Positions 1-5,732 of a DNA stretch of 5,838 nucleotides are shown here, in pieces; the stretch's first letter is position 1, and each line of letters starts with the position of its first letter. The notes under the pieces are model-generated. The model was not told where the DNA came from. It searched no databases and saw nothing but the letters and a program-made list of their open reading frames with translations. The stretch comes from SHWC01 sp945902735 (GTDB lineage Bacteria > Pseudomonadota > Alphaproteobacteria > UBA828). The stretch spans positions 1 to 5,838 of the forward strand of contig CAMDNF010000135.1 of assembly GCA_945902735.1 (NCBI GenBank), read 5' to 3'. Both the position numbers and the translations under genes were made by a program.

Positions 1-102
1 TATGCCATTGGCCTCGGCCATGGTTGGCGGTGGGGCCGGTTCAGGCTGAGCAGGCGCAGCTTGTTCACTAGGGCTCGCGGGCGCACTCAGCGCGGCCACG
101 GT
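1..102 (-). CDS. Partial Ala/Pro-rich frame at the left edge; probable frame-shifted continuation of the HtrA protease
   Basis: Read on the minus strand from 102, this frame is open for 34 codons to the window edge. It begins TVAALSAPASPSEQ, continues as an Ala/Pro/Glu-rich stretch and ends MAEANGI. It lies in the -1 frame relative to the protease gene and meets it at a run of six A (102-107). One extra A there would join the protease residues DYKK directly to TVAALSAP. In many alphaproteobacterial Do/DegP proteins the first PDZ domain is followed by such an Ala/Pro-rich linker and then a second PDZ domain, so continuation of the same protein is my preferred reading. Alternatives are a separate gene starting at GTG 99, overlapping the protease stop by 13 bases, or at ATG 21, or a chance open frame. 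No good ribosome binding site precedes either start. The frame is too short to identify by itself. Confidence 0.4.
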
Positions 103-1316
103 TTTTTATAGTCCTCAAGGCGCGCCACCGCGAGCGTTAAGGTCACTTCCTTTTTTTCCCGCCAAACGACGAGCTCGACCGTGCGCCCGATCTCGGTATC
201 GGCGGCGAGGCGCGGCAAGGTCCTCCGACTATTGATCATCTTGCCATCGAATTTGAGAATGACATCGCCGATCTTCACGCCCGCCGCTTCCGCCGGTCCC
301 TGCTCGATAACGCCGGCCACCAACGCGCCGGTCGCCTGGGCGAGCCCCAATTTGTTCGCCAGTTCGTCGGACACGGTTTGAATGCGCACACCGATCCAAC
401 CGCGCCGCGTCGCGCCATATTTCTTGAGCTGCTCGATCACCGGTTTGACGATCGCCGCCGGCGTGGCGAAGCCGATCCCCACACTGCCGCCCGAGGGCGA
501 GTAGATCAGCGTATTCACGCCAATCACTTTGCCTTCCAGATCGAACATCGGGCCGCCCGAATTGCCGTGATTAATCGGCGCATCGGTCTGCAGGAAATCA
601 TCATAGGGCCCGGCATTGATATCCCGCCCGCGCGCCGAAACGATGCCGGCGGAAACCGAATTCCCGAGGCCAAAGGGATTGCCAACCGCGATGACCCAAT
701 CGCCGACACGCGCACCATCGCTATCGCCGAACTGCACATGGGCGAGCGGCCGGCCGGCCTCAACTTTAAGCAAAGCGAGATCGGTCTTGGTGTCGCGCCC
801 AATGACCTTTGCCTTGAGGCGACTGCCATCGTCCAGCACGACGCTGATATCTTCGGAATCGGCGATCACGTGATTGTTCGTCACCACATAACCTTCTTCA
901 TCAATGATGAAGCCTGAACCGAGCGAGGCCGCTTGAGGCCCCTCGGCGCCGTCCTCGAACGGCAGACTGCCTTCCGGCTGCTCTGGCGCGGGACCGCCGA
1001 AATGGTCGAAAAATTCCTCGCCCGGCGCACCAGGTGGAATGTCTTTGAGCTGCGAGCCTTTGTCGTCGCCACTACTCGCCGACTTCAACGTTGAGGCGAT
1101 GTTGACCACGGCCGGCGTCAACCGCGCAACCAAATCGGCGAACCCTTGAGCCGGCGGCGCCTGACTGGCCAAAGTCGGCGAAGCAGAGAGAGCGACAAAG
1201 CCCGACGAAACAGCCAACACGACCAAACCCGTCAAAGCAATAGCGCGCACACCCGCGCGGAAACTCCGGCGCCGGCCTATTTGGCGACCACAAGAGATAC
1301 TCACAACTAAGCACAT
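87..1316 (-). CDS. htrA: HtrA/Deg-family (Do-like) periplasmic serine protease with one PDZ domain
   Basis: This is an envelope endoprotease that degrades or refolds damaged exported proteins. From ATG 1316 it has 409 residues. The N-terminus is basic (GRRRSFRAGVR), followed by a hydrophobic stretch at about residues 25-45 and a likely signal cleavage near TLA-SQA (50-53). A Pro/Glu/Gly-rich segment (about 80-130) leads into the trypsin-like domain, with catalytic His149 (TNNHV), Asp179 (TDLALLKV) and Ser253 (GNSGGP). One PDZ domain follows (about 305-400), starting at GWIGV. The family's DegP/DegQ members have two PDZ domains, so this is short, like DegS; see the frame break at 102-107. I chose 1316 because it leaves a normal signal peptide with a weak GAGG ten bases upstream. 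GTG 1385 would add 23 uncharacteristic residues, and GTG 1250 is also possible. It is the third gene after hflK and hflC, 95 bases behind hflC, and probably co-transcribed with them. Confidence 0.93.
   Translation of the reverse strand: MCLVVSISCGRQIGRRRSFRAGVRAIALTGLVVLAVSSGFVALSASPTLASQAPPAQGFADLVARLTPAVVNIASTLKSASSGDDKGSQLKDIPPGAPGEEFFDHFGGPAPEQPEGSLPFEDGAEGPQAASLGSGFIIDEEGYVVTNNHVIADSEDISVVLDDGSRLKAKVIGRDTKTDLALLKVEAGRPLAHVQFGDSDGARVGDWVIAVGNPFGLGNSVSAGIVSARGRDINAGPYDDFLQTDAPINHGNSGGPMFDLEGKVIGVNTLIYSPSGGSVGIGFATPAAIVKPVIEQLKKYGATRRGWIGVRIQTVSDELANKLGLAQATGALVAGVIEQGPAEAAGVKIGDVILKFDGKMINSRRTLPRLAADTEIGRTVELVVWREKKEVTLTLAVARLEDYKKPWPR
102..107 (-). other. A6 homopolymer at a possible frameshift site near the protease stop
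   Basis: On the minus strand the protease codons here are TAT AAA AAA CCG, six codons before the TGA at 87-89. A -1 slip, or a seventh A, moves reading into the long Ala/Pro-rich frame. Lys-tRNA on the second AAA could re-pair one base back without mismatch. This is not the strict X XXY YYZ slippery heptamer, because the base before the run is T. A simple indel or a homopolymer sequencing error is at least as likely as programmed slippage. Confidence 0.4.
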
Positions 1317-1411
1317 GAAGGAGGAACCTCGTTGCCGGGGCACACCATACCCAGGCTCACCGCGAAACCATAGGTCACGCCCCACCGCGTGGAAACAGCC
1401 GCGCGACCGCT

Positions 1412-2305
1412 CTACTTCAACACGGCGCCCGGTGGCGTGCTGCCGGCGCGACCGAAATACTGGAAAAACTCGCTGTCGGGCGACAACACCAACGTCGTAT
1501 CGCCTTGCTTCAGCGCTTCGCGATAGGCCTGGAGCGAACGGAAAAAGGCGAAGAACTCCGGGTCGCGCTTAAACGCGTCGGCAAAGATACGTGCCGCCGT
1601 GCCATCGCCTTGACCACGAGCGATTTCAGCATCACGCTTGGCCTCGGCCAGCAAAATGGTTCGCTCACGCTCGGCCCGCGAGCGAATGATTTGCGCCTCC
1701 TGCTCGCCTTGCGCGCGAAACTCCTTGGCCTCTCGCTCGCGCTCGGTTTGCATGCGGCGAAAAATCGCCTGGCTGTTTTCTTGCGGCAGATCGGCGCGGC
1801 GAATCCGCACGTCGATCACTTGAATGCCCCAACCCCTGCTGCCTTGGTTGACCTGTTCGCGAATATTTCGCATCAGGGCCGCGCGCTCGCCGGAGAGCAC
1901 GGTAACCAGGGGCACTTGGCCGAGCACCTGGCGGATACTGCCGTTCAAGACCGCCTTCAACCGAGTGCCGGCGACATTTTCGGTGCCCAGGCGCTGGAAG
2001 AATTGAAGCGGATCAGTAATCCGATAACGCAGGAACGCATCGACCACGAGGCGTTTCTGATCGCCCAGGATGACCTCTTCGGAATCGCCATAGAATTCGA
2101 GCACGCGCTTGTCGAGATATTCGACGTTCTGCACGAACGGCGTCTTGAAATAAAGCCCGGGCTTATCGACCACCGCGCGCGGCTCGCCGAATTGCAAAAG
2201 AATCGCCTGCTCCTGTTCCTTGACCTTGAAGGTCGAGGCGAGCAGCAAAATAATCGCGACGAGGATCACACCGCCCGCGATCAACAATTTGGTACGGGCG
2301 CTCAT
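1412..2305 (-). CDS. hflC: HflC, SPFH/band 7 membrane protein, FtsH modulator
   Basis: HflC pairs with HflK in a large inner-membrane complex, mostly exposed to the periplasm, that encloses the FtsH AAA protease and limits its access to substrates. The 297-residue product is of normal length. It has one N-terminal transmembrane helix (about residues 7-25), an SPFH/band 7 domain (about 27-190) and the family signature DLPQENSQAIFRRMQTERE (172-190). A charged Glu/Arg/Ala-rich coiled coil follows (about 183-235). The conserved tail LSPDSEFFQYFG (274-285) precedes a short Pro-containing end. ATG 2305 is secure: it overlaps the hflK stop as ATGA and has GGGAGG six bases upstream. Overlap with hflK implies translational coupling and equal dosage. 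Nothing in the protein looks truncated or altered. Confidence 0.96.
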   Translation of the reverse strand: MSARTKLLIAGGVILVAIILLLASTFKVKEQEQAILLQFGEPRAVVDKPGLYFKTPFVQNVEYLDKRVLEFYGDSEEVILGDQKRLVVDAFLRYRITDPLQFFQRLGTENVAGTRLKAVLNGSIRQVLGQVPLVTVLSGERAALMRNIREQVNQGSRGWGIQVIDVRIRRADLPQENSQAIFRRMQTEREREAKEFRAQGEQEAQIIRSRAERERTILLAEAKRDAEIARGQGDGTAARIFADAFKRDPEFFAFFRSLQAYREALKQGDTTLVLSPDSEFFQYFGRAGSTPPGAVLK

Positions 2306-3444
2306 TTCACGCCTCCCACGGCGCTTTCTTCGCGCCGCTTGATTTCAGGCAATGGCAGATAAGGTACGACACCCTGCCCACCGCCGGCCCGCGGATCGAT
2401 CAATACCTTGTTCATGCCGGACAGGATCTGTTCCATCGTTTCGAGATAGAGGCGCTTGCGCGTGACGTCGCTCGCCAAGCGATATTGCTCATAGACCGCG
2501 GTGAAGCGCTGGGTCTCGCCATTGGCGCGGGCGACGACTTCTTCGCGATAGCCCGCGGCCTCTTGCAAAAGCCGTTCGGACTCACCCTTGGCGCGCGGCA
2601 AAATATCGTTGCGATAGGCTTCCGCTTCATTCTTTGCGCGCTCCTGGTCGGCGCGCGCGGCTTGCACATCGCGAAAGGCATCGATCACCGCATCGGGCGG
2701 ATCGATCTTCTGCAATTCGACCTGGCCAACATCAATGCCCGCGCCATATTCATCGAGAATGCGCTGGGTGAGCTCCAAGGCCTGCGCCGAGATCGTCACC
2801 CGGCCTTCGGCAAGCGCGCTCTGCAGTGTCGATTTGCCGATCACCTCGCGCATCGCGCTCTCGGCCACGTCCTTCACCATCTGATCCGGGTTCCGCACAT
2901 TAAACAGATACGGCCCAGGATCCTTGATCTTCCAGAACACGGTGAAGTGGATATCGATGATGTTTTCATCGCCCGTTAGCATCAAATTCTCGGTCGGCAT
3001 CGGCCGAACCGGCGCACTGCGCGCTGCGCTGGCATCGATGACGCTCCTGAAGCCGACTTCCGCGCGGTTGACGCGCTCGACATTGGCCTTGAGGACGGCC
3101 TCGAACGGGCCTGGCAAATGATAATTAAGACCAGGCGTCGTCGTTTTGGTCCATTTCCCAAAGCGCATCACAACGCCCTGCTCGCCGGGCTGCACGCGAT
3201 AAAACCCGCTGGCGAGCCAGATCGCGATCGCCACCAAGATAAGAAGCAAAATACCGCGCGTGCCCCTGAGGCCCGGCATCCATTGCTTGAACCGATCTTG
3301 GCCGCGCCGGATCAAATCCTCGAAATCGGGTGGCGTACCGCCACCACCACCGCCGCCTCCACCACCGCCGGAGCCGCCGCCGCCGCCGCTCGGTGGACGG
3401 CCCCAAGGGCCTTGGCCGCCGCCGCCCTGATTAGGCCAAGGCAT
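2302..3444 (-). CDS. hflK: HflK, SPFH/band 7 membrane protein, FtsH modulator
   Basis: HflK is the partner of HflC in the complex that modulates FtsH. The 380-residue product starts MPWPNQGGGGQGPWG, a typical HflK N-terminus. It has a long polyglycine segment (about residues 18-36), one transmembrane helix (about 64-82, ILLLILVAIAIWLASGF) and an SPFH/band 7 domain from VQPGEQGVVMRFG (84-96) to about 270. A coiled coil rich in Ala, Glu and Arg follows (about 262-315), and the end carries the conserved VVPYLPL (about 360-366). I chose ATG 3444 because GGGAGG lies nine bases upstream. ATG 3453 is in frame but directly abuts that GGGAGG, too close to use it. It is first in the operon, overlapping hflC by four bases, with a likely promoter at 3504-3532. 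The family assignment is certain; the effect on FtsH in this organism is inferred. Confidence 0.96.
   Translation of the reverse strand: MPWPNQGGGGQGPWGRPPSGGGGGSGGGGGGGGGGGTPPDFEDLIRRGQDRFKQWMPGLRGTRGILLLILVAIAIWLASGFYRVQPGEQGVVMRFGKWTKTTTPGLNYHLPGPFEAVLKANVERVNRAEVGFRSVIDASAARSAPVRPMPTENLMLTGDENIIDIHFTVFWKIKDPGPYLFNVRNPDQMVKDVAESAMREVIGKSTLQSALAEGRVTISAQALELTQRILDEYGAGIDVGQVELQKIDPPDAVIDAFRDVQAARADQERAKNEAEAYRNDILPRAKGESERLLQEAAGYREEVVARANGETQRFTAVYEQYRLASDVTRKRLYLETMEQILSGMNKVLIDPRAGGGQGVVPYLPLPEIKRREESAVGGVK
2312..2317 (-). promoter_or_regulatory. Ribosome binding site of hflC inside the end of hflK
   Basis: The minus strand reads GGGAGG six bases before ATG 2305, within the last codons of hflK (GGVK stop). 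It fixes the hflC start and supports coupled translation across the ATGA overlap. Confidence 0.8.
3337..3390 (-). repeat. Polyglycine-coding triplet tract in hflK
   Basis: Minus-strand GGN codons encode an almost pure glycine run (SGGGGGSGGGG...) between the cytoplasmic start of HflK and its transmembrane helix. Gly-rich N-termini are usual in HflK. The tract is a low-complexity GGT/GGC/GGA triplet repeat, so its length could vary by slippage or be miscounted in assembly. Confidence 0.8.
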
Positions 3445-3453
3445 CGCCTTCAT

Positions 3454-3459
3454 CCTCCC
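3454..3459 (-). promoter_or_regulatory. Ribosome binding site of hflK
   Basis: The minus strand reads GGGAGG with nine bases to ATG 3444 and none to ATG 3453. This decides the start in favour of MPWPNQ. Confidence 0.75.
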
Positions 3460-3503
3460 GCCGTCATCGCTCCGACCAACGCTTCCCAAGCGGCCGGCAC
3501 AGC

Positions 3504-3532
3504 CTTATATGTCACGCAACACGCGCGTGCAA
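3504..3532 (-). promoter_or_regulatory. Candidate sigma-70-type promoter for hflK-hflC-htrA
   Basis: The minus strand has TTGCAC (3527-3532), a 17-base spacer, then TATAAG (3504-3509), which matches the -10 consensus at five of six positions. Transcription would start near 3497 and leave a leader of about 50 bases before hflK. A perfect 10-base palindrome CACGCGCGTG (3520-3529) overlaps the -35 end and spacer and could be a protein-binding site, but this is speculative. Assigned by eye only. Confidence 0.45.
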
Positions 3533-3584
3533 TGCGCGGCAGCCAGAAATTAGCCCTTGCCGCACGATTGAGCCCCTTCAGCGT

Positions 3585-3588
3585 AGGA
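3585..3588 (+). promoter_or_regulatory. Weak ribosome binding site of mrp
   Basis: AGGA lies ten bases before ATG 3599. It is the only purine-rich match upstream of this start. The N-terminal residues MAEPSRDDILAVLSRI fit the start of the MIP18-like domain, so the start is supported mainly by the protein. Confidence 0.45.
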
Positions 3589-3598
3589 CATTCCGGCC

Positions 3599-4726
3599 AT
3601 GGCCGAGCCGAGCCGCGACGATATTCTTGCCGTACTTTCGCGCATCATCGACCCCGATAAGGGGCGCGATGTGGTTTCGCTTGGCATGGTGCAAGGGCTC
3701 GTCGTTAGAAACGGCCATGTCGGCCTTTCGCTAGAGATCGAGCCGAAAGAGGCCGGACGCAAGGCCCCCTTGCGCCAAGCCTGCGAGGAGGCGGTCGCCA
3801 AACTAGAGGGCGTGCTATCCGCCACTGTCGTCCTGACCGCCGAACGCGCGCAAAGCGCTGGCCCCACTGCGCCGGCGCCGCACGGCCGGCCGGCCGCCGC
3901 GCCCGGGGCCCGACCGTCGCGCCCCGAATTGCCTGGCATCGGCGCGGTGATCGCGGTCGCCTCGGCCAAGGGCGGTGTGGGCAAATCCACCACCGCCGTC
4001 AATCTCGCGGTCGCCATGGCGCAACTCGGCCTTCGTATCGGCCTTCTGGACTGCGATATCTACGGTCCGTCGATCCCGCGCATGATGGCGCTCTCCGGCC
4101 GGCCTGAAACGGCGGATGGCAAAACCATGATCCCGATGGAGAACCATGGCGTGCGCGTCATGTCGATCGGCTTTCTGGTCGATGAAGACACACCCATGAT
4201 CTGGCGCGGCCCGATGGTGATGGGCGCGATCGAGCAAATGCTGCGCGATGTGCGCTGGGGCGAGCTCGATGTGTTGGTCTGCGATCTTCCGCCAGGCACG
4301 GGCGATGCGCAGCTCACCATGGCGCAACGCGTGCCCCTATCGGGCGCGGTGATTGTTTCAACACCGCAAGACATTGCGTTGCTGGATGCGGTGCGCGGCA
4401 TCAACATGTTCCGCAAAGTGGATGTGCCGGTGCTCGGCCTGATCGAGAATATGAGCTATTTCGTCTGCCCGCATTGCGGCGAACGCAGCGATATTTTCCA
4501 TCATGGCGGCGCCAAGGCGACCGCCGCGAAACTCGGCGTCGAGTTTTTCGGCGAAATCCCGCTCGATATCGAAATTCGTACGACCTCGGATGAAGGCCGC
4601 CCGATCGTAGTGGCGAACCCGAAGAGTGCCCACGCCAAGGCCTATTTAGCGATTGCCGGCCGAGTACTCGACAGCCTCAAGGGCACCGCCGCCAACCGCA
4701 AACCGCCCAAGATCGTGATCGTTTGA
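3599..4726 (+). CDS. mrp: Mrp/ApbC (NBP35-like) P-loop ATPase, iron-sulfur cluster carrier
   Basis: This cytoplasmic ATPase of the Mrp/ApbC/Nbp35 family binds a bridging [4Fe-4S] cluster as a dimer and passes it to apo-proteins. The 375-residue product has a MIP18/DUF59 domain (about residues 5-83), an Ala/Pro-rich linker (about 84-112) and a MinD/ParA-type ATPase domain. The deviant Walker A is AKGGVGKSTT (123-132), with Lys124 and Lys129. DCDIYGPSIPRMM (151-163) is the family signature, and the Walker B/switch region is VCDLPPGTGD (227-236). The cluster-binding CPHC motif is at Cys290 and Cys293. The protein ends in a basic, Pro-containing tail (NRKPPKIVIV). Length is normal and nothing essential is missing. 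It is transcribed away from hflK, with 154 bases between the two starts. The last 49 bases around its stop are repeated downstream at 5578-5626. The family also carries the synonym apbC. Confidence 0.96.
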   Translation: MAEPSRDDILAVLSRIIDPDKGRDVVSLGMVQGLVVRNGHVGLSLEIEPKEAGRKAPLRQACEEAVAKLEGVLSATVVLTAERAQSAGPTAPAPHGRPAAAPGARPSRPELPGIGAVIAVASAKGGVGKSTTAVNLAVAMAQLGLRIGLLDCDIYGPSIPRMMALSGRPETADGKTMIPMENHGVRVMSIGFLVDEDTPMIWRGPMVMGAIEQMLRDVRWGELDVLVCDLPPGTGDAQLTMAQRVPLSGAVIVSTPQDIALLDAVRGINMFRKVDVPVLGLIENMSYFVCPHCGERSDIFHHGGAKATAAKLGVEFFGEIPLDIEIRTTSDEGRPIVVANPKSAHAKAYLAIAGRVLDSLKGTAANRKPPKIVIV

Positions 4727-4730
4727 GGGA
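4682..4730 (+). repeat. Direct repeat, copy 1: mrp 3' end and stop codon
   Basis: These 49 bases cover the last mrp codons (from within KGTAANRKPPKIVIV), the TGA stop at 4724-4726 and the following GGGA. They recur at 5578-5626 with 48 of 49 bases identical. The single difference, T4723 versus G5619, changes the last Val codon GTT to GTG, so it is silent. Similarity ends abruptly after 4730. Confidence 0.95.
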
Positions 4731-4765
4731 TACGACCGTCCGCGCGCGTTGTACCGTGTTGCCGA

Positions 4766-5209
4766 TCAGGTCTTGGAACTCGTCTCGCGTTTCGTGGTCG
4801 CCGGCTCTTCAACGGCGCCGGCATCGACGGCCCGGCGCTGACGCCGTCGGTCGAGTTCGGCAACGACGATCTCGGCTAGATCGGCAAGGGCTTGGGTCTC
4901 ATTATCGGTCGGCGGGCGCCGCGGCTTATAGTCCATGACGCAAAGCGTGCCGATCCGCTGGCCGCCTTCGGCGATGAGCGGCGCGCCAGTGTAGAACCTT
5001 ACCCCCGGTGTGCCTATCACGAGCGGATTGTCCATGACACGCCCGTCTTGCATCGCGTCGGGCACCACCATGACGGTCTTGCCAAGAATCGCGTGTGAGC
5101 AAAACGCTTCGTCGCGCGAGGTTTGTGTCGCGTCGAGCCCGACCCGCGCCTTGAACCATTGCCGGTCGTTGTCGACCAGAGACACCAAGGCAGTGGGGAC
5201 ATTGAACAA
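4766..5209 (-). CDS. Stand-alone GAF-domain protein, probably N-terminally truncated
   Basis: The product is essentially one GAF domain, a small-molecule or redox sensing fold usually attached to histidine kinases, GGDEF/EAL enzymes or PAS domains. From TTG 5209 there are 147 residues. Family landmarks are NVPTALVSLVDNDRQWFKARVGL (3-25), AFCSHAIL (35-42), VVPDAMQDGRVMDNPLV (48-64), GVRFYTGAPL (69-78) and RIGTLCVMD (85-93). A C-terminal helix (about 103-122) and a polar tail follow; no output domain is present. Relatives carry another 20-30 residues before LFNVP. Here the frame continues upstream as PIGADAAQ and hits TGA at 5234-5236. TTG 5209 has no ribosome binding site, so the true start is unclear; an upstream frameshift or truncation is likely. 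It converges on mrp with 39 bases between stops and lies between the two mrp-tail repeats. Ligand and role are unknown. It may be a decaying fragment. Confidence 0.7.
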   Translation of the reverse strand: MFNVPTALVSLVDNDRQWFKARVGLDATQTSRDEAFCSHAILGKTVMVVPDAMQDGRVMDNPLVIGTPGVRFYTGAPLIAEGGQRIGTLCVMDYKPRRPPTDNETQALADLAEIVVAELDRRRQRRAVDAGAVEEPATTKRETSSKT

Positions 5210-5236
5210 TTGTGCCGCGTCCGCGCCTATGGGTCA

Positions 5237-5577
5237 AGCCGACCAGAATCGATCGGTGCAATCCACAAGGTTCGCGGCTGGGAGCCTAAGGCGTGCACAA
5301 TCTAGGGCCGAGGCACTAACAAAACCTTACTAATTGCACACCAGACATACGACGATTGACATAAAATGAGCTCTCGACAAAAGGGTTGCTCGCGTGGGTT
5401 TCCGCGCCTGTTTTGATGAATTTTCCGAAACTTGCCCCTCCGGCGTCCGCTCCGGAGCAGCGGACATGGCCATAAAGTAATATGTCACAATTTCGCTTGT
5501 TGGTCGTGGCGCGGCGCACGACCGGAAAGACCGGTCCGTCGCGCATGCCAAGACCTGCTCGACAGCCACAACAGCAC
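5237..5577. other. Gene-poor stretch upstream of the GAF gene, locally AT-richer
   Basis: I see no convincing gene here. Around 5316-5400 and 5470-5500 the sequence is visibly more AT-rich than the rest of the window. Two overlapping minus-strand frames are open (5330-5569 and 5316-5606), but neither shows a recognisable domain or a ribosome binding site. The minus strand reads ATGGCCATGTCCGCTGCTCCGG from 5475, which might be a displaced N-terminus of the GAF gene, but stops separate it from the GAF frame. A plus-strand TTGACA at 5356 has no matching -10 box. Confidence 0.5.
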
Positions 5578-5626
5578 GGCACCGCCGCCAACCGCAAACC
5601 GCCCAAGATCGTGATCGTGTGAGGGA
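5578..5626 (+). repeat. Direct repeat, copy 2: orphan copy of the mrp 3' end
   Basis: This repeats bases 4682-4730 with 48 of 49 identities, 896 bases downstream, including codons for TAANRKPPKIVIV and the TGA. It is not part of an intact reading frame. Upstream, shorter matches occur in the same order as in mrp: CTCGACAGCC (5558-5567, as at 4667-4676), CATGCCAAG (5544-5552, as CACGCCAAG at 4631-4639) and CGCACGACC (5515-5523, as CGTACGACC at 4577-4585). The spacings differ, suggesting a decayed mrp fragment with internal deletions. The upstream matches are short and could be partly chance; the 49-base repeat cannot. Confidence 0.93.
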
Positions 5627-5667
5627 CGTTTTCGGGACGGTTACCCGTTCAGGCCCATCTTCCTTTT

Positions 5668-5700
5668 CGTCATGCCCGGACTTGAGCCACGTCTGTCCGG
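5668..5700 (+). repeat. Partial copy of the intergenic hairpin repeat
   Basis: CTTTTCGTCATGCCCGGACT at 5664-5683, continuing to TTGA, closely matches CTTTTTCGTCATGCGCGGGC at 5728-5747, which starts the full element. A complementary right arm is missing; only CCGGAC (5676-5681) and GTCCGG (5695-5700) pair locally. It looks like a truncated or diverged unit beside the complete one. Confidence 0.6.
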
Positions 5701-5732
5701 TTTAGCTCGTCTGGATGTAACATCCCCTTTTT

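Noticed and set aside
378..917. Long plus-strand open frame opposite the protease gene
   Set aside because: It is antisense to a gene with a complete catalytic triad and PDZ domain, and its translation has no recognisable domain. Long antisense frames are expected in GC-rich coding DNA.
1317..1385. Upstream extension of the protease to GTG 1385
   Set aside because: The 23 added residues lie before the basic region of the signal peptide, look non-coding (Trp/Arg/Gly mix) and have no ribosome binding site at 1385.
1317..1411. Separate heat-shock or sigma-70 promoter between hflC and the protease
   Set aside because: CCTATGG and TATGGT resemble -10 boxes, but no -35 element lies at a suitable distance. 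The 95-base gap alone does not prove a promoter.
1505..2362. 285-codon plus-strand open frame opposite hflC
   Set aside because: It mirrors hflC codons and spans the hflC-hflK junction. The minus-strand product is an unmistakable HflC.
3550..4017. Minus-strand open frame opposite mrp
   Set aside because: It is antisense to the DUF59 and Walker A regions of an intact mrp gene and has no family features.
5316..5606. 96-codon minus-strand frame upstream of the GAF gene
   Set aside because: Its N-terminal part is simply the reverse complement of the mrp-tail repeat, no domain is visible, and an overlapping frame (5330-5569) is equally open.
5432..5614. 60-codon plus-strand frame ending inside the second repeat copy
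   Set aside because: It reads the repeat in a different frame from mrp (ending TANRPRS), has no ribosome binding site and shows no domain.
5713..5732. Intrinsic terminator GGATG-TAA-CATCC followed by TTTTT
   Set aside because: The stem is only five base pairs with a 3-base loop, and two C separate it from the T run. No clear gene ends just upstream.
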